This document shows positions 8,226 to 16,694 of a stretch of 64,000 nucleotides of DNA, in pieces. The notes under the pieces are model-generated. The model was given only the letters and a program-made list of their open reading frames with translations, did not search any database and was not told where the DNA came from. Both the position numbers and the translations under genes were made by a program. Numbering within the stretch: position 1 is the stretch's first letter; each line of letters starts with the position of its first letter. The DNA is from CAWATZ01 sp963784995. GTDB lineage: Bacteria; Planctomycetota; Planctomycetia; Gemmatales; Gemmataceae. Location: contig CAWATZ010000016.1 in assembly GCA_963784995.1 (NCBI GenBank), positions 124,001 through 188,000 on the forward strand. Direction: 5' to 3'.

Positions 8226-10034
8226 ATGGATTGGATGGTCACAATCGCGGATTCCTGCCAGGGGACGCTGCTCTGGCTGCTGGCGCTGATGGTCGCGTTC
8301 GGCGTCCTGGTCGCCCTCATGCCCTGCAATCGCGGCACATACTGGTGGCAAGACCCGCGGGCGGCCTGCACCGATCTGCTCTACTGGTTCGTGATGCCGC
8401 TGGTCCTGCGCGGCAGCCGGACCCTGCTCCTGGCCGCCGGGGTCGCCCTCCTGTTCGCCGACCAGCCGCCGGGATTTGGGCTGCTGCGGGAGCTGCCGCT
8501 GTGGCAGCAGTGCCTGGCCGTGCTGCTTCTTCAGGACGTCCTGCTGTACTGGATTCACCGCGGGTTCCACACGCGCTCCGCGTGGAAGTTCCATGCCGTC
8601 CACCATTCGCCCCGCGTGCTGGACTTCCTGTCCGCCTCGCGTTTCCACCTGGTCAACGACATCCTCTCCTTTGTCGTGGCCGACGTCGTCGTGCTCTTGC
8701 TGGGCTTCTCGCCCGCGGCCGTGCTGGCCCTGGCGCCGTTCAACCTGATCTACTCCTGCATGGTCCACGCCAACCTGAACTGGACGTTCGGTCCGCTGCG
8801 TTACCTGTTCGCCAGTCCGGTGTTCCATCGCTGGCACCACACCATGCAGGGGGAGGGGATCGACAAGAACTTTGCTCCGACCTTTCCCGTCCTCGACGTG
8901 GTCTTCGGCACCTTTTTCATGCCGGCGGGCCGGCTGCCGGAACAGTTCGGGAACGGGGAGCGCGACTTCCCCGAGGACTTCTGGGGGCAGCTCATTCATC
9001 CGTTCCGGAGGCGCCGAGGCGACCTGGTTAGCCGCATTCCGAATTCAACCACGGATGACACGGATGACACGGATCAAGACAAAGGTATTTATCCGTGTTA
9101 TCCGTGTCATCCGTGGTTCAATTCCTCACGGAGGCAGGCCGTGATCGCCCTGGGGCTGCTCGTGCTGGCGGTGCTGGGCACTGTCCGGGGATACCACGTG
9201 AAGAAGCGCGACCGGCACCACGGCCGGGCGGAGCAGCACCTCAACGCGGGAGAATACGCTCGGGCCATCGAGGAGTTCACGGCGGCGATTCGGCACGATC
9301 CCGGGTGCGCGATGGCTTACGTCAACCGGGCCGCCGCTTACCTCAACAAGGGCGATCTCGATCAGGCGATCGCGGACTGCAACCGGGGCCTGGAGATCGA
9401 CCCCCAGCTGGCCCTGGCTTACGTCAACCGCGGCGGCGCCTATCTGAACCGGGGCGAACTGGACCGGGCCATCGCCGATTGCACTCAGGCCATCGACCTT
9501 GAGCCGAAGCTGGCCCTCGCCTACGCCAACCGCGGCGGCGCCTGCCTGAACCAGGGCGAGCCGGGGCAGGCCATCGCCGATTGCACCCGGGCCATCGAGT
9601 TGGATCCGAAGCTGACCCTGGCCTACGCCAACCGCGCTGCTGCCTTCCTCAAGGAAGAGGATTTCTCCCGCGCCGTGGCCGACTACGATCAGGCCCTGGC
9701 GCTGGACCCAACCCTGGGGCCCGCCTTCGGCAACCGCGGCATGGCCCACTTCCGTCTGGGCAACTCGGAGAAAGCCCTGGGCGACTTCACCCGGGCCATC
9801 GAGTTGAATCCGCAAATCGCGTCGCTGCACGTCTACCGGAGCATGGTCGCCCTCAATCGCGGGGACACCGAGCAGGCGATCACCGACTGCACCCGGGCCA
9901 TTGCACTGGACCCCCGGCTGGCCATCGCCTACTGGGGCCGTGGCCTGGCTTATGCCCAGAAGGGCAACCCGATGCGAGCCCGGCTCGACCAGAGAAAGGC
10001 CCTGGAGCTGGACCCGTCCCTCGCTCAACCATGA
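8226..10034 (+). CDS. Sterol desaturase-family membrane protein fused to TPR repeats
   Basis: A 602-residue protein. The N-terminal 270 residues have about five membrane segments and the histidine clusters of the fatty-acid hydroxylase superfamily (HRGFHTRSAWKFHAVHHSP, then HRWHHT), which bind a di-iron centre. After a translated palindromic repeat (9041-9124, residues about 273-300), a further membrane segment (VIALGLLVLAVLGTV) leads into at least seven TPR units (A.AYVNRAAAYLNKGD.DQAI type). Family knowledge: such enzymes hydroxylate or desaturate lipids; the substrate here is unknown. The start is the ATG after AGGAAGGAG. The TPR half may have been a separate gene before the repeat joined them. 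Confidence 0.85.
   Translation: MDWMVTIADSCQGTLLWLLALMVAFGVLVALMPCNRGTYWWQDPRAACTDLLYWFVMPLVLRGSRTLLLAAGVALLFADQPPGFGLLRELPLWQQCLAVLLLQDVLLYWIHRGFHTRSAWKFHAVHHSPRVLDFLSASRFHLVNDILSFVVADVVVLLLGFSPAAVLALAPFNLIYSCMVHANLNWTFGPLRYLFASPVFHRWHHTMQGEGIDKNFAPTFPVLDVVFGTFFMPAGRLPEQFGNGERDFPEDFWGQLIHPFRRRRGDLVSRIPNSTTDDTDDTDQDKGIYPCYPCHPWFNSSRRQAVIALGLLVLAVLGTVRGYHVKKRDRHHGRAEQHLNAGEYARAIEEFTAAIRHDPGCAMAYVNRAAAYLNKGDLDQAIADCNRGLEIDPQLALAYVNRGGAYLNRGELDRAIADCTQAIDLEPKLALAYANRGGACLNQGEPGQAIADCTRAIELDPKLTLAYANRAAAFLKEEDFSRAVADYDQALALDPTLGPAFGNRGMAHFRLGNSEKALGDFTRAIELNPQIASLHVYRSMVALNRGDTEQAITDCTRAIALDPRLAIAYWGRGLAYAQKGNPMRARLDQRKALELDPSLAQP
9041..9124. repeat. Hairpin of tandem GGATGACAC units inside the desaturase/TPR gene
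   Basis: The arms are about 34 bp (9041-9074 and 9091-9124) with two mismatches. Each contains tandem CGGATGACA units. It is read in frame, giving a Thr/Asp-rich stretch then a Cys/Pro/Trp-rich stretch between the desaturase and TPR parts. Confidence 0.85.
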
Positions 10035-10140
10035 CGTTCGCCGGAGTCGCTCAAGCGCGATTCCGGATTGTCTCCCGGCGTGCTATAGTGGCGAAGACAT
10101 CGCGCTGATTCCAACCTGGGCACCAAGGTGGGATGCAACC

Positions 10141-10797
10141 ATGAACACGTTGATCACGACACAGGATAGCTGGCTGAAGGAAGAAAACCCGGACCTGTAC
10201 TCGATGCTCCAGGTGCTGGACGGCTCGCTGGAGGCGCAGGCCTGGCTGGTGAACAAGAGCCCCGGCCTGGCCGTCTTCACCCGGGCCATCGCCGGCGACC
10301 GGCACGCCTGCGAAGAGCTGGCCCGGATCGATCCGCAGGAGCTGGATTATCTGCACGGGACCATCATCAACTGCGAGCAGACGCAGTGGCTGGCCGAGCG
10401 CAACCCTGAACTCGGCTTGCTCTTCGAGGCGCTGAAGGGCGACGACACGGCCCTGCGGCACCTCAAGCACAAGAAGAAGGCCTGGGCCCGGCTGGTCGAG
10501 ATGGTCCGGCAGCTGTTCGCCAGCACCGACGCTCCGCCGCAGGGCATTGCTCCGGGAGCGGTCCACCTGACCGAGGAGGGTGTGCGGGCCGACGTGGGCT
10601 TGCTGGTGGGCGAGTATCACCTGCAGCGCAAGGAGTACGCGCAGGCCGTCGAGGCGTTCAGCCGGGCCATCGCCACCAGCCCCACGCCCGACGCTTACGA
10701 TGGTCGTGCCCGGGCTTATCTGGCCCTGGCCGAGGATGACGAGCGCCGGGCCCTGCAGCTCCGCGACTTCGAGGAACGCAACGGCTCGTCCCAATGA
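10141..10797 (+). CDS. Hypothetical protein with a C-terminal TPR-like unit
   Basis: 218 residues from an ATG that opens a new helical protein (MNTLITTQDSWLKEENPDLY). The first 140 residues are acidic helices without a recognised motif. Residues about 150-210 form a TPR-like pair (YHLQRKEYAQAVEAFSRAIATSPTPDAYDGRARAYLAL). The frame is open further upstream, but that part overlaps the preceding TPR gene in another frame and is rejected. It lies about 100 bp downstream of the desaturase/TPR gene in the same direction and may share its transcript. The stop codon lies within the hairpin repeat starting at 10795. Confidence 0.65.
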   Translation: MNTLITTQDSWLKEENPDLYSMLQVLDGSLEAQAWLVNKSPGLAVFTRAIAGDRHACEELARIDPQELDYLHGTIINCEQTQWLAERNPELGLLFEALKGDDTALRHLKHKKKAWARLVEMVRQLFASTDAPPQGIAPGAVHLTEEGVRADVGLLVGEYHLQRKEYAQAVEAFSRAIATSPTPDAYDGRARAYLALAEDDERRALQLRDFEERNGSSQ

Positions 10798-10847
10798 CAA
10801 GGTGACAAGGTGACAAAGTGAAGGGTTTCGTTCACCTTGTCACCTTG

Positions 10848-10852
<5 letters not shown>
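10795..10852. repeat. GTGACAAG-type hairpin between convergent genes
   Basis: Tandem GTGACAAG units on the left (10795-10822) face their reverse complement on the right (10831-10852). The repeat covers the stop codons of both convergent genes (10797 on plus, 10848 on minus), so a bidirectional terminator role is plausible. The same unit forms the hairpins at 30893-30984 and 38009-38178. Confidence 0.85.
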
Positions 10853-11633
<781 letters not shown>

Positions 11634-11727
11634 GGCAAGTCACTCCGAAAGAAGGGGAAGCCGAGGACCTCCGGCCTCCACCCGGGCCGGTTTGCTTTGT
11701 ATCCTACGGAGTGAACACCATCATCGA

Positions 11728-11802
11728 AAGGATGAAGGATGAAGGATGAAGGATGAATCAAAGCCGTACTGATTCATCCTTCATCCTTCATCCTTCCTCC
11801 TT
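11728..11802. repeat. Hairpin of tandem GGATGAA units
   Basis: The left arm, 11728-11760, consists of four GGATGAA units. The right arm at 11770-11802 is its reverse complement apart from a few mismatches near the end. It lies in the divergent region between the ABC ATPase gene and the helicase gene, immediately before the helicase ribosome binding region. Confidence 0.85.
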
Positions 11803-11822
11803 CCTTCTGAGGGAGCTGTTCC

Positions 11823-14210
11823 ATGTCCGCGACCTTGACCCGCGATCAGCTGGCCCAGATGTATCTGGATCAGCTCCCATATCCGCCCTACCCCGTGCAA
11901 GAGGAGGCCCTGCTGGCCTGGTTCACCTCCGACAAGGGCGTGCTGGTCTGCGCTCCGACCGGCACCGGCAAGACGCTCATCGCCCAGGCCGCCCTGTTCG
12001 AGGCCCTGCACACCGGCAGCGTCGCCTATTACACCACGCCGCTGATCGCGCTGACCGAGCAGAAATTCCGCGAGATGCAGGAGTCGGCCATCCGCTGGGG
12101 CTTCTCGCCCGACGAGGTCGGCCTGGTCACCGGCAACCGGCGGGTCAACCCCGAGGCCCGCATCCTCATCGTCGTCGCCGAGATCCTGCTCAATCGCTTG
12201 CTCCATCCCCAGGACTTCCACTTCGAGAACGTCTCCACCGTGGTCATGGACGAGTTCCACAACTTTGCCGACGTGCAGCGCGGCATTGTCTGGGAGCTGG
12301 CGCTGGGAATGCTGCCGGCCCACGCCCGGCTGCTGCTGCTGTCGGCCACGGTCGGCAATGCCGGCGAGTTCCTGGCCTGGCTGGAGCGCAGCCATCAGCG
12401 CAAGCTCGAGCTGGTGGAGAGCAAGGAACGCAAGATCCCGCTCACTTTTCGCTGGGTCGGCGACGAGTTCCTCGGCGATCAGCTGGTCCTGATGGCGAAG
12501 GGCGGCGAGAGCGAGGGGCGGACGACGCCGGCCCTGGTCTTCTGCTTCAACCGCGACGAGTGCTGGAGCGTCGCCGAGATGCTCAAGGGGCTGGACCTGC
12601 TGGCCCCGGGAGTGCGCAGCCAGCTCAACACCGTGGTGGACAAACTCGAATGGCACGAGGGCGTCGGGCCCAAGCTCAAGCAGATGCTGCGGCGCGGCGT
12701 CGGCGTCCATCACGCGGGCATGCTGCCCAAGTATCGCCGGGAGGTCGAGGAACTGTTCCAGCGCAAACTGCTGGCGGTGTGCGTCTGCACCGAGACACTG
12801 GCGGCCGGGATTAACTTGCCGGCCCGCTCCGTGGTGCTGACCTCGCTGGTCAAGGGCCCCCGCGGCAAGGAACGGCTGATCGACCCCAGCACGGCGCATC
12901 AGATCTTCGGCCGAGCGGGCCGGCCGCAGTTCGACGACAAGGGCTTTGTCTTCGCGATCGCTCATGAGGATGACGTCCGGCTGCTGCGCTGGAAGGAGAA
13001 GTACGACTCGATTCCCGAGAACACGAAAGATCCCGGCCTGCTGAAGGCGAAGAAGGCCCTCAAGAAGAAGAAGCCGATCCGCAGCGAGAAGACCGTTTTC
13101 TGGACCGAACCGCAGTTTGAGCAGCTCAAGGGAGCGCCGCCGGGGAAGCTCTACAGCAAGGGTCCGCTGCCCTGGCGGCTCCTGGCTTACCTGCTCAAGA
13201 CGTCGCCGGAGGTCTCCCGGGTCCGCAACGTGCTTCGCAAACGGCTAATGGATGAAGCCCGGGTCCGCTCCAGCCAGAACAACCTCGACCGGATGCTGCT
13301 GATCCTGGCAGAACATGGCTACGTCATTCTCGATCCACCGCCTCCGCCGAAAGAGGCGAGCCCTCCCCGTCAGGGGGGGGATTTGAATCCGGGGGCTAAC
13401 GCCCCCGGCTCGCCCGTTCCTCCCGAGTACGAGGCTCGTCACGCCCAGCCCACGGAAAAGCTCGATCGGCTGCTGGTCTTCCGCAGTGTCCATCCGCTCT
13501 ACGCCGGCTTCCTGCTCGACCATCTCGGCATCGCCAACCGCGACGAGCGCATCCAGGCGTTCGAGAGCGTCCTGGAGATTCCCCGTCCACTTCTCCGCTA
13601 CGTCCGCGTTCCCTTTCCCGATCAGCTGCCGCCCGGTCCCCTTGCCACGACCCGGCTCGACCCCGAACTGATCCAGCGCGGGCTGATGGCGGCCCCCTTG
13701 CCGCCGAGCGAGGAAGAGGAAGAAGAGGACGAAGAGGGCGAGTGGGAGCGGCCGCTGGTGCTGGGCGACAAGCTGAGGTTGCTTTTCGACGCACTGTATC
13801 CGACGGTACTCGACGTGGAGACGCTGCCAGTCTGGGCGGCGGGCGAACTGCTGCGGCATGGCGGCAACTTCAACCTCTACGTGCGAGCGCGCGACCTGAT
13901 CAAGCAGGAGGGCATCATCTTCCGGCACCTGCTGCGCCTGATCCTGCTGTGCGGCGAGTTCGCCCAGGTCTGCCCGGCCGACACGACCCAGGCGGAGTGG
14001 CAGGCCGACCTGCGCGACCTGGCGGACCAGCTGACGGCCAGCTGCCGGGCGGTCGATCCGACCAGCACCGACGAGATGATCGAGATGGCCCACGCCGCCG
14101 ACGTGGTCGAGGGCGAGACGGGCGGCGAGCATCCGGTGCTGCCGCCGGCGCCGCCGGAACCGCCGCCGGCGCCGGAGCGCGAGTTCGGGGCGGGGATCTT
14201 CGGCGAGTAA
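11823..14210 (+). CDS. Ski2-like DExH-box helicase
   Basis: A 795-residue superfamily-2 helicase. Motif I is APTGTGKT (about residue 42), Ia TTPLIALTEQKF, II VMDEFHNF (DExH type), III LLLSATVGN, V ETLAAGINLPA and VI QIFGRAGRPQFD. This arrangement, with VHHAGMLPKYR before motif V, is typical of Ski2/Mtr4/Hel308-like enzymes that unwind RNA or DNA. The C-terminal half (from about residue 400) is a family-specific helical extension, with an acidic stretch near 630 and a Pro-rich end. A translated palindromic repeat adds about 20 residues near 514-535. It starts after GAGGGAGCTGTTCC. Confidence 0.85.
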   Translation: MSATLTRDQLAQMYLDQLPYPPYPVQEEALLAWFTSDKGVLVCAPTGTGKTLIAQAALFEALHTGSVAYYTTPLIALTEQKFREMQESAIRWGFSPDEVGLVTGNRRVNPEARILIVVAEILLNRLLHPQDFHFENVSTVVMDEFHNFADVQRGIVWELALGMLPAHARLLLLSATVGNAGEFLAWLERSHQRKLELVESKERKIPLTFRWVGDEFLGDQLVLMAKGGESEGRTTPALVFCFNRDECWSVAEMLKGLDLLAPGVRSQLNTVVDKLEWHEGVGPKLKQMLRRGVGVHHAGMLPKYRREVEELFQRKLLAVCVCTETLAAGINLPARSVVLTSLVKGPRGKERLIDPSTAHQIFGRAGRPQFDDKGFVFAIAHEDDVRLLRWKEKYDSIPENTKDPGLLKAKKALKKKKPIRSEKTVFWTEPQFEQLKGAPPGKLYSKGPLPWRLLAYLLKTSPEVSRVRNVLRKRLMDEARVRSSQNNLDRMLLILAEHGYVILDPPPPPKEASPPRQGGDLNPGANAPGSPVPPEYEARHAQPTEKLDRLLVFRSVHPLYAGFLLDHLGIANRDERIQAFESVLEIPRPLLRYVRVPFPDQLPPGPLATTRLDPELIQRGLMAAPLPPSEEEEEEDEEGEWERPLVLGDKLRLLFDALYPTVLDVETLPVWAAGELLRHGGNFNLYVRARDLIKQEGIIFRHLLRLILLCGEFAQVCPADTTQAEWQADLRDLADQLTASCRAVDPTSTDEMIEMAHAADVVEGETGGEHPVLPPAPPEPPPAPEREFGAGIFGE
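13354..13414. repeat. Nested palindrome inside the helicase gene
   Basis: The inner hairpin CCGGGGGC-TAAC-GCCCCCGG lies at 13389-13408. An outer pair, GGCGAGCC against GGCTCGCC, flanks it. It is translated in frame as a Pro/Gly/Asn-rich insert between two conserved helicase blocks. Confidence 0.7.
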
Positions 14211-14304
14211 CGTCCCGTGCCTCTACCGCGCCTATGGCCCAACTTGCTACAATCCAGATAGACGGAACGGCAATCTGCATCCTGGATTGTTCCGGAGGCG
14301 GACC

Positions 14305-14955
14305 ATGGCGAGCTTTGACATCATCCTGCAAACGTGCGGCAGCCTGCTTCCCGACGGCGAGCCGGATCGCTTCGTCTCCGAACACACCGGCGTCATTCGC
14401 TGCATCCGCGATTCCGATGGCAAGGTCTTCAAGGTGGGCAAGGTGAAAGCCTACCGCATCCACGCCGCACTGGCGCGGGAAGAGGGCGAATGCCTGTTCG
14501 ACGTGTGCGACTGCCATTCCGAGGACCTGCTCGGGGTCCACACCGCTCTGTTCGATCCGGAGAGCGACGACCTGAAGGAGGAGGTCCGCGACCAGTTCGA
14601 CGTCTTCGATCTCGACGTGCTGGTGCTGGACTACGTCCTGCTGGCGCCGCGCTGGCGCGGTCTGAAGCTCGGTCTGCTCGCGGCCCGGAAGATGATCGAC
14701 CTGCTCGGCGGCAGCTGCGGGCTGGTGGTCAGCCACGTTGCCCCGCTCAACCCGGACGCCGGCGAGTTCTGCAAAGTCCCACCGACCTGGATTCCCCGCC
14801 ATGAGTGCAAGGAGGGGGAGCGGGAGGCCCGGCGCAAGCTGCGTCGTTATTTCCGGCGCATGGGCTTCCGGCGAATCAAGGGGACCCGGTATCACGGTCT
14901 GTCGATGACCCAGGTGACGCCGACGCTCTCGGACCTGATCCGTCCAGTGCGGTGA
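14305..14955 (+). CDS. GNAT-like acetyltransferase-fold protein
   Basis: 216 residues. The start at 14305 is preferred because TCCGGAGGCGG precedes it. The middle has a strand followed by a probable acetyl-CoA-binding helix (VLVLDYVLLAPRWRGLKLGLLAARKMIDLLG), where the R-W-R-G-L-K-L-G order resembles the GNAT R/Q-x-x-G-x-G/A motif. The last 50 residues have a helix and a GFRRIKGTRYHGLSM strand as expected near a GNAT C-terminus. Substrate unknown. It follows the helicase by about 95 bases in the same direction. Confidence 0.6.
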   Translation: MASFDIILQTCGSLLPDGEPDRFVSEHTGVIRCIRDSDGKVFKVGKVKAYRIHAALAREEGECLFDVCDCHSEDLLGVHTALFDPESDDLKEEVRDQFDVFDLDVLVLDYVLLAPRWRGLKLGLLAARKMIDLLGGSCGLVVSHVAPLNPDAGEFCKVPPTWIPRHECKEGEREARRKLRRYFRRMGFRRIKGTRYHGLSMTQVTPTLSDLIRPVR

Positions 14956-15072
14956 GCCTTGACGGCAAGGTGAGGCAGCGATAGGATTCCGCCCCGCGCC
15001 GGCACCCAGGCGGGGTGCCGGGAGGATCGCATTTCCTCGCCCAGCTCCTCTTGCCGAAAGGACCAGGACGGT

Positions 15073-15894
15073 ATGACCAGATTGTGGCGACCCCTGTTCG
15101 GGGTCAGTTTGTTGGCCGTGGGCCTGGCCGTGGGCCAGGGAGCCACCTGGGGGAAGCACCCTCCCAAACCCCCGGCCGAGAGCCGGGAAGTCAAAACGCT
15201 GAAGTCGGCCGCCGAGGTCGTGCGGGAATTCGCCAAGCTGTGGCCGGGAAGCATTCCCCACTCCCTGATGCGCGAGGCCGTCGGCGTGGCCGTCATTCCT
15301 CATGTCGTCAAGGCCGGCTTCCTGATCGATGGCCGGTTCGGCCGGGGCGTCGTGCTGGCACGGCAGCCGAATGGCACCTGGAGCAACCCGGTGTTCATCG
15401 GCCTGACCGGCCTCGGCCTCGGCATCCAGGCCGGCATCGATGAGACGGACCTGATCCTGGTGTTCAAAACCAAGCGTGGCCTGGATCGTCTGATGGCAGG
15501 CAAGGGCAAGCTGACGCTGGGCACCGACGTGACGGTGGCAGCAGGCTTCATCGGTCGGGAAGCGGAGAAAGCCACCGACGCCCGGCTGCGGGCCGAGATC
15601 CTGTCCTATTCGCGGTGTAAGGGGCTGTTCGCGGGCCTGTCGCTGGAGGGCGCCGCCCTGGTGGTGGAGCACGAGGCCAACGCGGCCTTTTACGGCAAGC
15701 ACGTTACCGGCCCCGCCCAGGTGCTGGCCGTCCGCGAAGTCCCCGCCGCGGCCGCGGTGGCGAACCTGCAACAACAGCTGGCCCGCCTGGGACCGCCACC
15801 GGCCCCGCCTCCCCCACCGCCGCCGGGAGCCTACGGACCCTATCCGCCCCCGCCGGCACCTGTGCCGCCTCCGCCGGCAAGGCGATGGTGGTAA
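15073..15894 (+). CDS. SYLF (YSC84-type) lipid-binding domain protein, exported
   Basis: 273 residues with a signal peptide (residues 1-24). The SYLF domain covers about 40-215: IPHSLMREAVGVAVIPHVVKAGF, GRGVVLAR, an extended SNPVFIGLTGLGLGIQAGID strand, and TVAAGFIGREAE near its end. Family knowledge: SYLF domains bind phosphoinositides or membranes in eukaryotes; the bacterial role is unclear. The C-terminal 50 residues are almost entirely Pro with Gly and Tyr and end in Trp-Trp, a likely flexible envelope-spanning or binding tail. Confidence 0.85.
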   Translation: MTRLWRPLFGVSLLAVGLAVGQGATWGKHPPKPPAESREVKTLKSAAEVVREFAKLWPGSIPHSLMREAVGVAVIPHVVKAGFLIDGRFGRGVVLARQPNGTWSNPVFIGLTGLGLGIQAGIDETDLILVFKTKRGLDRLMAGKGKLTLGTDVTVAAGFIGREAEKATDARLRAEILSYSRCKGLFAGLSLEGAALVVEHEANAAFYGKHVTGPAQVLAVREVPAAAAVANLQQQLARLGPPPAPPPPPPPGAYGPYPPPPAPVPPPPARRWW

Positions 15895-15972
15895 CAGTCG
15901 ATGATAAGCCAGGCCCGGGGGACGTTACCGGTGGATCGGGCGGACCAGTTGCACTCAATAGGGAGAAACCCC

Positions 15973-16616
15973 ATGTCAACGGTGGCGCCCCCCTCGGGCC
16001 AGACCTTGTTCCTGACCGGCGTTTCCTGGCGAACGTATCAGAGGCTGCTCCGGGCCCTCGCGGAGAGGCGGCTGCGGATCACCTACGACCGCGGGGCCCT
16101 GGAAATCATGACCCTCTCTCCCGAACACGAGCATTTCAAGAACCTGCTCGGCTATCTGATCCTGGTCCTGGTCGAGGAACTGGGCTGGAACATGGCCAGC
16201 TTCGGCTCCATGACCTTTCAGGGCCGGAAACGGCGGCGCGGCCTGGAGCCCGATCAGTGCTACTGGATTCAGAATGAAGCGCTGGTTCGCTGCCGGGACA
16301 CCATCGATCTGCAACGCGATCCACCGCCCGACCTGGTCGTGGAGATCGACATCAGTCCAAGTGCGGTGGATCGTATGGCCATCTACGCCCTGCTGCGGGT
16401 GCCGGAGGTTTGGTGCTTTGATGGGCAAACCCTCCGTGTCCAGTTGCTGGCGCGGACGGTCAATATGAAGTGAGCCCGCAGAGTCAGGCGTTTCCATTCC
16501 TGCCGCTGGGAGAAGTGCTGCGGTTTCTGCAGCTGCGGGGCACGCTGAGCGAGACCGAACTGCTGCGGCAGTTTCGCCTGTGGGTGCGGCAGCGAATCGC
16601 GGCCAACTGGGCATAA
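15973..16616 (+). CDS. Uma2-family (DUF820) protein, frameshifted near its C-terminus
   Basis: The main frame runs 15973-16473 and encodes the Uma2 PD-(D/E)xK-like core: SWRTYQRLLRALAERRLRITYDRGALEIM, LEPDQCYWIQ and DLVVEIDIS. The frame stops at 16473. One frame over, from about 16458, coding continues as DGQYEVSPQSQAFPFLPLGE to a stop at 16616, which is the expected Uma2 C-terminus. So a single base appears to be missing near 16455. Family knowledge: Uma2 proteins are nuclease-fold proteins, greatly expanded in cyanobacteria and planctomycetes, of unknown role. Confidence 0.75.
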
Positions 16617-16694
16617 ATGGACGGACGGTTGCATTCGGTCTATCATGTCTGAGAACCGTGTTTCCGCGATCCATTCACCCTCCGGAATGCCGCC

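Noticed and set aside
9126..10028. Long minus-strand frame opposite the TPR array
   Set aside because: Mirror of the TPR codon pattern; high-GC repeats commonly leave long antisense frames open.
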